Position numbers and translations under genes: made by a program | Assembly (NCBI GenBank): GCA_024699225.1 | Contig: JAILPZ010000039.1 | Span: forward strand, 1 to 40,228 | Source of the DNA: Sphaerochaetaceae bacterium | GTDB lineage: Bacteria; Spirochaetota; Spirochaetia; Sphaerochaetales; Sphaerochaetaceae | Direction of reading: 5' to 3' | Length of the DNA: 40,228 nt | In this document: positions 8,591 to 16,076 of the stretch, piece by piece | How positions within the stretch are numbered: the first letter of the stretch is position 1 | Layout of the letters: each line of letters begins with the position of its first letter | Notes under the pieces: model-generated | What the model was told of the DNA's origin: nothing | The model's database searches: none | Seen by the model: the letters and a program-made list of their open reading frames with translations, nothing else

Positions 8591-9304
8591 TTATCTGTAG
8601 TTCTTTGTTGAAAGAATTCTGACCTGCTTGTAAAGGCCTGTGCCTTCGCTCTTGGTCTCAATTCCTGTAACGTCGTTGAGAGCTGTGTGAACAAGGCGTC
8701 TCTCGTACGGATTCATGGGCTCGAGAAGGCGGCTGCGGCCAGTCTTTCTGACCTGCTGTGCAACCTTGTATGCTGAGCGGACAACCTGCTCCTCATGGCG
8801 AATCCTGTATCCTTCAGAATCAACAATAATCTTTCTCTCATTGTCGCTCTTTCCGCCGTACACGTTTGCAAGGACCTGAAGTGCATCAAGGTTCTTACCC
8901 TTTCTGCCGATAATTATGCTTGAAGAATCGCTTTCAATCTCAACATTGACCTTTCTGCCCTTTCTGGAAGTAACCTTGGCTGTGCAGTCATAACCCATAT
9001 GTTTCACAATCCCTTCCAGGAAAGCACATACTTCCTCTTCAAACTTTTCATCAGCTTCCAGAGTCTCCTCTTCTTCCTCTTCCTCGTAGGAATCTTCAGA
9101 AGTATCAGGCTCTTCATAGACCGGAGACTCTTCTTCCTGATCTGTATCAATGTGGACGCGGATTTTTACGTTTCCCCTCTTAAAGAGGCCGTGCTTACCG
9201 TTATCTATAACTTCAACATCAAAGTCTTCTCTTTCAATATGAAGCTCTTCTATTGCCATTTTAATGGCATCCTGTTCTGTTTTCCCTTCAAATTCTCTAA
9301 TCAT
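8591..9304 (-). CDS. khpB: KH/R3H domain RNA-binding protein KhpB (Jag)
   Basis: This cytoplasmic RNA-binding protein, historically SpoIIIJ-associated Jag, is nearly always encoded beside yidC. The 237 residues contain, in order, the Jag N-terminal domain (about 1-52, with GKHGLFKRG), a strongly acidic linker (about 56-92, with a run of Glu), a KH domain (about 105-160, with the nucleic-acid-binding loop IGRKG), and a C-terminal R3H domain (about 170-232, with PMNPYERRLVHTAL and ETKSEG). The ATG overlaps the yidC stop by 4 bases (ATGA), so the two are translationally coupled. The Jag/KhpB family is linked to RNA binding and cell-envelope control in Gram-positive bacteria; its role in spirochaetes is not shown by this sequence. 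Confidence 0.95.
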   Translation of the reverse strand: MIREFEGKTEQDAIKMAIEELHIEREDFDVEVIDNGKHGLFKRGNVKIRVHIDTDQEEESPVYEEPDTSEDSYEEEEEEETLEADEKFEEEVCAFLEGIVKHMGYDCTAKVTSRKGRKVNVEIESDSSSIIIGRKGKNLDALQVLANVYGGKSDNERKIIVDSEGYRIRHEEQVVRSAYKVAQQVRKTGRSRLLEPMNPYERRLVHTALNDVTGIETKSEGTGLYKQVRILSTKNYR

Positions 9305-11121
9305 TTTTTACCCTTCTTGTTGTTTTTGTTTGCAGCCTCAAGAGCCTTGAGCTTTTCCTGATACTTCAGAACAGCCTTTGATTCTTTTTTAGGCTTTGCA
9401 GATTCCTTCTGCAGTCCGTCTTTAAATACCTTGCTGTTTGTGTAAACCTGCTGAAGGATTGAAAGTGCGTTCTGTACTGTCCAGTAAAGGAGCAGTCCGG
9501 AAGGTGCAGAGTAAAGAACGAAGAAGAACATGATCGGCATTCCCCAGGTCATGAGCCATGTTGTTGACTTGTTCGGACCTGCAGAATTTGCATTTGAAGC
9601 CTGTGTGAACTTCATGGAGAAGATCATACTGACTGTGTATATAATCGGCAGCAGGTGAATCTCGTTTCCGATAAACGGAATACTGAATCCAAGTGTTGCA
9701 ATTGTCTCAGGAACAGAGAGGTCTGTAATCCATCCGGGGATGAACATGGCTCCTCTGAGCTCAAAGTGCTTGTTCAAAAGGCCGTAGAAAGCAATGAGGA
9801 TCGGGAACTGGATGAGCATGGGCAGACATCCGCCGAGGGTGCTGACTCCGTTCTCCTTGTACAGTGCCTGAATCTCCATATTCTGCTTCTGCGGGTTGTC
9901 TGCGTACTTTGTCTTAATCTCGTTAAGCTGGGGAGTAAGGGCCTGCATCTTTGCTGTAGAAGCCATACTCTTCTTTGTAAGAGGCCACAGAACAATCTTA
10001 AGAATAAGGGTTACAAGGATAATGCCCACACCGTAGTTCGGGATAATCTTGTAAAGAAGCTGAAGCAGAGCCTTGAGAATGTTCTCAAGCCAGCCAAGCA
10101 TGGATCCGCTTTCCATAGCGTCATCAAGGTTAAGTCCTCTGATTCCCCATGCGTTGTCTGTTCCGCTGTAGTAGGAACCAAGATATGTCTTAAGCTGCGG
10201 TCCGCAGTAGTAGTAGAAAGAAGATGCTTCTGTCTCATCAGAAGGAACAGAGATAAAGAATCCGTTTGTCTGTGAGATATCTCCGCTTCCCTGTGTTGCC
10301 TGATAGAGGTAGTCTGCTTCCTGGTTTACAGGTGAACCAATTACAGTAAAGTACTTACTTGTTACGCTGAACCACTTGAAATCCTGTGTTGAATAGAAGG
10401 TGTTCTTTGAAAGCTTTACTGTGCTTCTTGAGACCTTTCCGTTTGACTTGATAAGGCCGGCATAGAAGCGTCTGTAGTCGTAGTTATTGTTCTTAAGAAC
10501 GTTAAAGGCAGGTCCTACCTGTGGCTCGTAGCCGATGGTAAAGGCATACTCTGATTCTTTAAGTTCTGCACCGTTTACATCTACAGTTAACTGGAAAAGA
10601 TACTCTCCATCCTTGAAAAGGAAGGTTTTTGTGAGGGTAAATGCCTCGCCGTTATCCTTTGTGTAGTTCTTTGTAAATACTACGCTGATTCCGTCCTGAG
10701 TCTCGTTGACAGTGTAACTGAAGTTATCCAGAACCGGGTCTTCAATATCATTTCCCCAGTAAAGAAGGAAAGCGTTGTTGTCGTTCTCTCCCTTGAAAAC
10801 AACATCAGCAAGATCTCCGTTTGCATCGTTATAGTTCTTCATTTTGATTGAAGAAACAGATGCACCCTTTGTATCGAAATCTACTGAAACATAGTCTGTT
10901 TCAACTGTAAACGTTTCCCTGGTCTCCGAATAAGAGACAGGATGATATATTGATGACAGCTTTTGTGTCTCAATAACTTCTTCAACTACCGTTTCCTGAA
11001 CAGCCTCGGCAGTTGTATCTGCGCTCTGTTCATTAGACGATGTAATAAGCTGCTGTACAAAGACAAATGCAAAAACAACCACAATTGTTATTACAAATAT
11101 CCATATGGTTTTCTTTTCCAT
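9301..11121 (-). CDS. yidC: Membrane protein insertase YidC
   Basis: YidC inserts and folds inner-membrane proteins, alone or with SecYEG. At 606 residues it is the long Gram-negative type: an N-terminal signal-anchor helix (residues 5-24), a large periplasmic beta-sandwich domain (about 55-335), and a C-terminal membrane domain with the conserved NYGVGIILVTLILK helix, the cytoplasmic KMQALTPQLNEIK hairpin and GGCLPMLIQFPI. A Lys-rich tail ends the protein, which could contact ribosomes. ATG at 11119-11121 has a GGAGAAG ribosome-binding site. That site is part of a predicted hairpin (11128-11159), and a terminator after rnpA separates yidC from the rpmH-rnpA unit. No yidD gene is present between rnpA and yidC. 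Confidence 0.97.
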   Translation of the reverse strand: MEKKTIWIFVITIVVVFAFVFVQQLITSSNEQSADTTAEAVQETVVEEVIETQKLSSIYHPVSYSETRETFTVETDYVSVDFDTKGASVSSIKMKNYNDANGDLADVVFKGENDNNAFLLYWGNDIEDPVLDNFSYTVNETQDGISVVFTKNYTKDNGEAFTLTKTFLFKDGEYLFQLTVDVNGAELKESEYAFTIGYEPQVGPAFNVLKNNNYDYRRFYAGLIKSNGKVSRSTVKLSKNTFYSTQDFKWFSVTSKYFTVIGSPVNQEADYLYQATQGSGDISQTNGFFISVPSDETEASSFYYYCGPQLKTYLGSYYSGTDNAWGIRGLNLDDAMESGSMLGWLENILKALLQLLYKIIPNYGVGIILVTLILKIVLWPLTKKSMASTAKMQALTPQLNEIKTKYADNPQKQNMEIQALYKENGVSTLGGCLPMLIQFPILIAFYGLLNKHFELRGAMFIPGWITDLSVPETIATLGFSIPFIGNEIHLLPIIYTVSMIFSMKFTQASNANSAGPNKSTTWLMTWGMPIMFFFVLYSAPSGLLLYWTVQNALSILQQVYTNSKVFKDGLQKESAKPKKESKAVLKYQEKLKALEAANKNNKKGKK

Positions 11122-11127
11122 AATTAC

Positions 11128-11159
11128 TTCTCCGCAGTTTTGTATGTGAAGCCGGAGAA
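11128..11159 (-). promoter_or_regulatory. Hairpin covering the yidC ribosome-binding site
   Basis: On the minus strand TTCTCCG (11159-11153) pairs perfectly with CGGAGAA (11134-11128), leaving an 18-base loop. The second arm contains the GGAGAA Shine-Dalgarno of yidC, 7 bases before its ATG. Pairing would hide the ribosome-binding site, so this may be a translational switch. The pairing is seen directly; the function is inferred. Confidence 0.45.
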
Positions 11160-11174
11160 TTGTCCTATAAAGAC

Positions 11175-11208
11175 AAAAAAAGCGTCATCCCTTAAGGGAC
11201 CCGCTTTT
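11175..11208 (-). terminator. Intrinsic terminator overlapping the rnpA stop codon
   Basis: On the minus strand AAAAGCG (11208-11202) pairs with CGCTTTT (11184-11178), with an inner TCCC/GGGA pair, followed by a T-run. The rnpA stop codon (11185-11187) lies inside the hairpin. It would separate rpmH-rnpA from yidC-khpB, or act as an attenuator between them. Confidence 0.7.
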
Positions 11209-11532
11209 ATTGAGTAGATTTATTAAGATTTCTTCTTTCTCGCCGTAGGACAAATCTGAATCCGAATACACAATGAATGCACAATCCAGTCCCGGAAGAA
11301 TTCTATCCTGATTAAGGCGCCATATTTCTTTTAACTGGCGTCTGATTTTGTTTCTTCTGACTGAATTTCCAAAGTGTCTGACAGGTATGACAATCATTCT
11401 GCTATATGGAAGATTATTTTGTCTTACCAACAACTTAAAGCAGGAAGAAGAGTATTTCTTTCCTGCTTTAAATAAATTATCTATATCTGTCTTTGATCTG
11501 ATTATCTGTTTCTTAGTAAGGCTTTTTCTCAT
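11185..11532 (-). CDS. rnpA: Ribonuclease P protein component
   Basis: RnpA is the basic protein subunit of RNase P, which removes 5' leaders from pre-tRNAs together with the catalytic RNA. The 115-residue protein has the family hallmark RNR motif as [13 protein letters not shown] and the aromatic/basic cleft residues (FKLLVRQN). I start it at ATG 11530-11532 ([10 protein letters not shown]...), matching the usual N terminus. An in-frame TTG at 11583 would extend it further back into rpmH. There is no Shine-Dalgarno sequence, and the start lies 20 bases inside rpmH, so translation is probably coupled to rpmH. The last codons form part of a terminator hairpin. Confidence 0.93.
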   Translation of the reverse strand: MRKSLTKKQIIRSKTDIDNLFKAGKKYSSSCFKLLVRQNNLPYSRMIVIPVRHFGNSVRRNKIRRQLKEIWRLNQDRILPGLDCAFIVYSDSDLSYGEKEEILINLLNKSGSLKG

Positions 11533-11680
11533 CAGAAACTGTGAGACTGTGTCTGCCCTTTGCTCTTCTTCTTGCAAGAACAAGGCGGCCGCCCTTTGTT
11601 GCCATACGGGCTCTGAAACCGAACTTTCTGTTTCTTTTTACTTTACTTGGCTGATAGGTTCTTTTGCCTTTGTAACTCAT
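11513..11680 (-). CDS. rpmH: 50S ribosomal protein L34
   Basis: L34 is a short, very basic protein of the large ribosomal subunit. This reading frame encodes 55 residues: an N-terminal MSYKG extension, then [18 protein letters not shown] and the conserved [18 protein letters not shown], ending in VSDEKKPY. The common form has 44-50 residues, so this one is slightly extended at both ends. ATG at 11678-11680 is preceded by GGAGA at good spacing. Its last 20 bases overlap rnpA in another frame. Confidence 0.96.
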   Translation of the reverse strand: MSYKGKRTYQPSKVKRNRKFGFRARMATKGGRLVLARRRAKGRHSLTVSDEKKPY

Positions 11681-11789
11681 AACGGGTTATCTCCATTTTT
11701 ATCGCAATAATGCGGGATTTTAATGATTCATGCTTTTTTAAAGCGCGGTAAAAACTGAGTATATAGTTCAAGACAACTTTGGTCAAGAT

Positions 11790-12113
11790 TCAGCAAATTC
11801 TGACCCTGATTTTAGTTACCTTCAAATCAGGAAACACGGAATTTACCTTTTTTATAAGTTCTCTCGAGCTCATCCTCAGACTTGCTGCGTAAGATGGGTT
11901 TTTACACTTTATATAAAGAGTTCCGTTTGAAACTTTTTCACATTCACTGACAGAAGCAAAGGTCTCTCCGGCAATCAGGGACCAGGTAAGTTTTATCTGG
12001 CTTTCCGAAGAATCCAGATCTATGTGATGGCGCTTGAGAACCTGGTCAAAGTAGCTGTTGCTTTTTACCGGATCTTCCGGGGCCAGTCGATTGTAATTAT
12101 CTTTGACTTTCAA
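11790..12113 (-). CDS. DUF721/DciA-like protein
   Basis: This small protein (107 residues from the preferred start) carries the DUF721 domain: a helical and charged N terminus, then IKLTWSLIAGETFASVSECEKVSNGTLYIKCKNPSYAASL, the conserved W...G...A...V..GTL.V....S.A..L pattern (quoted here only as its fragments, for example TWSLIAGE and NGTLYIKC). The family includes DciA, proposed as the ancestral loader of the replicative helicase DnaB, and its position after dnaN-recF fits a replication role. GGAGG lies 8 bases before a TTG at 12111-12113, which I take as the start; ATGs at 12128 and 12137 are alternatives. The 5' end overlaps recF by 17 bases. Helicase loading by this protein is inference. 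Confidence 0.75.
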   Translation of the reverse strand: MKVKDNYNRLAPEDPVKSNSYFDQVLKRHHIDLDSSESQIKLTWSLIAGETFASVSECEKVSNGTLYIKCKNPSYAASLRMSSRELIKKVNSVFPDLKVTKIRVRIC

Positions 12114-13194
12114 GCTCAAAACCTCCATCTTTAACATTATAAATCTTTGTATCCGGAAGATTTAACATATCATCAAAATACTTTTCATCAGGAAGGAAAG
12201 TAAAAAATGCCTGACTGTAATTTCCCAGAGCTTCAAGATACCTTGCCCTCTTTTTTGAATCAAGTTCCAGCAGTACATCATCAATTAATAATACAGGATT
12301 CTGCCCTGTTTTTTTTCTGTAGAACTCAGCCTGGGCTGAACGGAGAATTAAAGAAGCAAGTCTCATCTGGCCGGTGGATGCTGTGTTTGCAAACATGCCC
12401 TTCTCGTCTGTAATTATAAACTTGTCTCTGTGAGGGCCGCCGGTTGTTGTGTTCATTTTTATATCTGTTTCCCTCTGGCTTATCAGGCGCTCTTCAATAT
12501 CGGAAGCACTCATGTTTTCATCCCAGGAGGGTCTGTATTCTATTTTTATCTCACTTTCAGCTCCGCTGACAGTGCTGTAGAAAGAGGGAAAGATTTCAAG
12601 AAATTCGTTGCAGACCTGTCTTCTTTTTTTGATAAGAGGAATGGCTGCATTTGCAAGAGAAGTGTCGTAGACGTCAATTAAATTAAGCCTTCTTTCCTTT
12701 ATAACTGTATTTCTCTGTCTGAGAATTCTGTTGTACTTTCTCAAATCTTCAAAAAAGACAGGGTCATACATACTCATAGTCTGGTTGAAGAACCTTCTTC
12801 TGTTTTCCGGTTCTCCGCGTACTATCTCCATATCATCATGTGAAAAAACAATGCACGGGATGTTGTATATAAGTTCTTTTCTGTCCCTTATAAGTTTTCC
12901 GTCAACAATTATTGTCTTTTCATTTCCATAGAGGTCTACTTCTGAAGATCTGGGAAGATTGTTTGAGTCGGTAAAAAATGAACGGAGGGAAAAATAACTG
13001 CTCTCTGTTTTTACTGCGTCCTTTATATTCTGTGTTCTGAATGAAGATCCGTAGCAAAGAATATAAATTGCTTCCAGCAGATTTGTTTTTCCCTGTCCGT
13101 TTTCACCTTTGAGTATAACCTGCCTTGAAGAGACATCTAGCTTTCCGTCTCTGAGGTTTCTGAATCCTGAGTATACAAGTGTCCTTATCTGCAT
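12097..13194 (-). CDS. recF: DNA replication and repair protein RecF
   Basis: RecF is an SMC/ABC-type ATPase that, with RecO and RecR, loads RecA at ssDNA gaps. The 365-residue protein has the Walker A motif GENGQGKTNLLEAI near residue 31, the ABC signature region TGQMRLASLILRSA, and the Walker B LLIDDVLLELD. The length is typical. The ATG lies 3 bases after the dnaN stop, and the C terminus overlaps the DUF721 gene start, so dnaA-dnaN-recF-DUF721 is a compact cluster on the minus strand. recR, its partner gene, is also in this window at 36495. Confidence 0.96.
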   Translation of the reverse strand: MQIRTLVYSGFRNLRDGKLDVSSRQVILKGENGQGKTNLLEAIYILCYGSSFRTQNIKDAVKTESSYFSLRSFFTDSNNLPRSSEVDLYGNEKTIIVDGKLIRDRKELIYNIPCIVFSHDDMEIVRGEPENRRRFFNQTMSMYDPVFFEDLRKYNRILRQRNTVIKERRLNLIDVYDTSLANAAIPLIKKRRQVCNEFLEIFPSFYSTVSGAESEIKIEYRPSWDENMSASDIEERLISQRETDIKMNTTTGGPHRDKFIITDEKGMFANTASTGQMRLASLILRSAQAEFYRKKTGQNPVLLIDDVLLELDSKKRARYLEALGNYSQAFFTFLPDEKYFDDMLNLPDTKIYNVKDGGFELESQR

Positions 13195-13197
13195 CTG

Positions 13198-14301
13198 TTA
13201 ATTGAGATTCATGGGCATGATAACATGCAGATAATCTCTTTCAGGTTCAGGTTTTACAACAAATGGTCTTGAAGCTTCATTGAATGAAATATTTACACTT
13301 TCAGATTCCATTACCCTGATCGGATCAAGAAGATACATGTAATTCATGGCACATACAACATTCTCGCCGCTGTAGGAACATTCAAGAACCTGCTTACCTT
13401 CTCCAAGATCATTATTCTGAGTGTAAACTGTAAGTGTATTTTCACTGAAATCAAGAATAATCTTCTTAAACTTGTTTTCAACGAGAATTGAAACTCTCTT
13501 AATTGCTTCTTCAAGTTCTTTTCTGTTTACAATACAGCTCTTTGAAAGGCTCTGTGGAATAACACGTCTGTAAGCCGGGAATTCATTCTTGATAAGATTT
13601 GAGAAAAGAACTGAATCTCCGTTTTTAATAAAGATTGAAGAGTCTGTAATACAAACATTAAAACTTCCTTCATTTACTGAACTCTTTTTAATGATTGAAA
13701 GGAACTTTGAAGGAATGGTTATAGGACTGAAATCAGGAATAACTGAGTCATTTTTTCTTTCTATGTAAGAAAGTCTTCTTCCGTCTGTTGCAACCATTGT
13801 TACAGAACCTTCATTTTTCTCAAAGAGAGCTCCGTTCATGGCAAATTTACTCTCATCATCAGATACTGCAAAACTTACCTGGTTAATCATATCTGTAAGA
13901 TCTTTCTGAGCTACAGTAAAGAACATATCTGAAGAAGGAATATCAATTACAGGGAATGCTGAAGCATCTGCTGTAACAATCTTAAAATTAACCTTTGCAT
14001 TTTCTGTACTGATTTTAAGAAGTCTGTCCTCTTCAGAAAATCTTATTACTCCTGAAGGAAGGTTTTTGATTATATCAAGGAACTTTGTTCCCATAACTGT
14101 TGTAGTTCCGTCTTCTTCACCTGAGACTTCAATACATGAAACATAACCCATCTTCTGGTCTGTTGATTTTATTGTAAGAGAATTTCCTTCAAGACAAAGA
14201 TAGATACTGCCCAATACGGTCAGACTATTTCTCTGAGCTGTGAAATCATTTGCATTTGATATTTCTTTAAGAAGTTTTTCCTGATCACATACAAATTTCA
14301 T
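13198..14301 (-). CDS. dnaN: DNA polymerase III beta subunit (sliding clamp)
   Basis: DnaN forms the ring-shaped dimer that tethers DNA polymerase III to DNA and binds many repair proteins. The 367-residue length and the three-domain pattern fit the family. Recognisable segments are the N-terminal MKFVCDQEKLLKEISNA, the central GALFEKNEGSVTMVATDGRRLSY, and the C-terminal hydrophobic-pocket and tail segments (YLLDPIRVM, FVVKPE, VIMPMNLN), the last being the usual MPMRL-type end. ATG at 14299-14301 is preceded by GGAGA. A 212-bp AT-rich gap separates it from dnaA. Confidence 0.97.
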   Translation of the reverse strand: MKFVCDQEKLLKEISNANDFTAQRNSLTVLGSIYLCLEGNSLTIKSTDQKMGYVSCIEVSGEEDGTTTVMGTKFLDIIKNLPSGVIRFSEEDRLLKISTENAKVNFKIVTADASAFPVIDIPSSDMFFTVAQKDLTDMINQVSFAVSDDESKFAMNGALFEKNEGSVTMVATDGRRLSYIERKNDSVIPDFSPITIPSKFLSIIKKSSVNEGSFNVCITDSSIFIKNGDSVLFSNLIKNEFPAYRRVIPQSLSKSCIVNRKELEEAIKRVSILVENKFKKIILDFSENTLTVYTQNNDLGEGKQVLECSYSGENVVCAMNYMYLLDPIRVMESESVNISFNEASRPFVVKPEPERDYLHVIMPMNLN

Positions 14302-14513
14302 TTTTCTATCTCCATTCTAAATTAGTGTTTTAATATTTATTTCTTAGCAGTAATAATAGTATCACAAAAATTGTGTATAACCTAGCAAGTCCTTATCTTA
14401 ATTAAGAATAAAAACCAGGTTTTTCATAAATAAAAATAACTGAATTTGACAGGTAATTTTTTATTAACAGGAAACAGCTATTTTTAAACATGAATTTCAC
14501 AGAAATTGCACAA
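14302..14513. other. AT-rich dnaA-dnaN gap with a DnaA-box-like site
   Basis: This gap contains TTATACACA on the minus strand (14372-14380), which fits the relaxed DnaA-box pattern TTWTNCACA with one change from TTATCCACA. It also contains the perfect palindrome TCTTAATTAAGA near 14396-14407 and A/T runs. It could be part of the origin or the dnaN promoter region. No cluster of boxes is visible by eye. Confidence 0.4.
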
Positions 14514-15884
14514 CTATTTTTTACTGTCTGCCTTAATCTGATTTTTAAGTTTTTCAATCACTGCAGCAGTATCATTGTCAGAAGAATGAAGCTGCGCCTC
14601 AACCTTCTCTATACTGTAAATAACTGTTGTATGGTTTTTACCTCCAAACTCTGCAGCTATCTCAGTTGTTGAAAAATCAGTCATGGTTCTGCAAAGATAC
14701 ATGGCAATCTTTCTTGGTACAACAATACTCTGGCTTTTACTCTTACCCTTTATATCAAAAGGAGATACATTATAGTAAAAAGCTACAGTCTTTATTATCA
14801 GATCAATTGAGATTCCTGAAGTATCCTTGTTTGAATTAATAATCTGCCCCAGCTGTTCCTTTGCAGTTTCAAGAGAAATATCCTTTTTGAGCAGGGTACT
14901 GTAGGCCATTAATTTTGTAATACAGGATTCAAGGGCTCTTACGTTACTAGAAATATTGTTTGCAATATATTCAAGAACATCATCATTTATAGGAAATTTC
15001 TTATCCTTGCATTTAGCCCTTAAAATAGCCATTCTGGTTTCAAAACTTGGCGGCTGAATATCAATATTCAAACCACGTGAGAAACGGCTTCTCAGCCTGT
15101 CTGTAACGTCTCTCAGTTCTTCTACCGGACGGTCGCATGTAAATACTATCTGGCGTCCCGTGTCATACAGGTCGTTGAAAGTATTAAATAATTCATTCTG
15201 GGTTTCAGCTTTTTTCTGTAAAAACTGAATATCATCTATAAGAAGAACAGAAACCTTTCTGTATTTATTCTGAAACTGTCTTGTAGTCCTGTCGTTGATG
15301 GCCTGAATAAATTCATTTGTAAAATTTTCGGCCGTAACATACATAACCTTGAGATTTGTATTCTGCTGAACGTAGTTTCCTATACTCTGCAGCAAATGTG
15401 TTTTTCCAAGACCTACTCCGCCGTAAATCAGACACGGATTGTAAACAGAGCCCGGATCCTTTGCTATTGCAAGACAGGCACTGTAGGCAAAGTTACTGTT
15501 TTCTCCCGGAATAAATGAGTCAAAGGTGTATGCACTGTTAAGAAGAACATCTTTTTTAGAAGTTCTTTTTTCCAGTGCTTTTTCTTTCGGAGCCTTGATT
15601 TCAGGTGTTTCTTTCTTTACAGATTCTTCTTTTCTGGGTTTTATCTGCACGTCTATTGTAAAATTTCCCTCTCCAAGACTGTTTAAAGCGTCCTCAGCAA
15701 GAGTTTTGTATTCTTTAATGAAATTATCCCTGAAGAACGCAGAATTAGCGTAGAGCGTGATTTTCCCGTTTTCTTCGGGACCGAGTGTTATTCTGGTAAA
15801 CCAGGTCTTGTATTCAGAGTCAGAAAGACCCTTCCTGATTATTTCATTTGCTCTGTTCCAGAGTTCTTCAGTTTTCAGTGTCAT
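14514..15884 (-). CDS. dnaA: Chromosomal replication initiator DnaA
   Basis: DnaA is the AAA+ ATPase that binds DnaA boxes and opens the replication origin. The 456-residue protein has all four domains: an N-terminal interaction domain (1-80), a variable Lys/Glu-rich linker (about 82-113), the AAA+ core with Walker A GGVGLGKT (155-162) and Walker B LLIDDIQFL, and the C-terminal DNA-binding domain with the signature region FGGKNHTTVIYSIEKVE. ATG at 15882-15884 has no Shine-Dalgarno sequence. A promoter (15895-15923) would start transcription only 4 bases before the ATG. dnaA is divergent from gyrB. Confidence 0.98.
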   Translation of the reverse strand: MTLKTEELWNRANEIIRKGLSDSEYKTWFTRITLGPEENGKITLYANSAFFRDNFIKEYKTLAEDALNSLGEGNFTIDVQIKPRKEESVKKETPEIKAPKEKALEKRTSKKDVLLNSAYTFDSFIPGENSNFAYSACLAIAKDPGSVYNPCLIYGGVGLGKTHLLQSIGNYVQQNTNLKVMYVTAENFTNEFIQAINDRTTRQFQNKYRKVSVLLIDDIQFLQKKAETQNELFNTFNDLYDTGRQIVFTCDRPVEELRDVTDRLRSRFSRGLNIDIQPPSFETRMAILRAKCKDKKFPINDDVLEYIANNISSNVRALESCITKLMAYSTLLKKDISLETAKEQLGQIINSNKDTSGISIDLIIKTVAFYYNVSPFDIKGKSKSQSIVVPRKIAMYLCRTMTDFSTTEIAAEFGGKNHTTVIYSIEKVEAQLHSSDNDTAAVIEKLKNQIKADSKK

Positions 15885-15894
15885 GGTATTTTGA

Positions 15895-15923
15895 ATGATA
15901 AATTGAAATCAGGCCATTTTCAA
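15895..15923 (-). promoter_or_regulatory. Candidate dnaA promoter with an ultra-short leader
   Basis: On the minus strand TTGAAA (15923-15918), a 17-base spacer and TATCAT (15900-15895) match the sigma70 hexamers at 5 of 6 and 4 of 6 positions. The predicted transcription start at about 15888 leaves a 3-5 base leader before the dnaA ATG. Confidence 0.5.
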
Positions 15924-15967
15924 GAAGAACGAGTGACATATCAAACAGTCTAAATTTCCCGTATATG

Positions 15968-15995
15968 TTGAATAAGAATATATAAAGATGATAAT
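15968..15995 (+). promoter_or_regulatory. Candidate gyrBA promoter
   Basis: TTGAAT (15968-15973), a 16-base spacer and GATAAT (15990-15995) resemble sigma70 hexamers (4 of 6 and 5 of 6). Transcription would begin near 16002, leaving about 75 bases of leader before gyrB. Other A/T-rich -10 choices exist nearby. Confidence 0.35.
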
Positions 15996-16076
15996 ATACA
16001 GATATCTTATATATTATATATATTATGGTATAGGAGATTTGAAAATCAGGGTTTAAATCCCGGAGGTTTTTTGTTT

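Larger units (their letters stand above)
15885..16076. other. Divergent dnaA-gyrB gap, candidate origin/unwinding region
   Basis: Transcription diverges from this gap: the replication genes to the left are all on the minus strand to 8.6 kb, and gyrB-gyrA run to the right. The stretch about 15970-16032 is almost entirely A/T (repeated TATA/ATAT steps), as expected for an unwinding element. No clear DnaA boxes were found in it. A candidate gyrB promoter lies inside. The origin assignment is an inference from gene context and base composition. Confidence 0.4.

Noticed and set aside
11122-11184. A missing yidD gene between rnpA and yidC
   Set aside because: The gap is only 63 bases and holds a terminator and a hairpin; the gene may be elsewhere or absent, so nothing can be called here.
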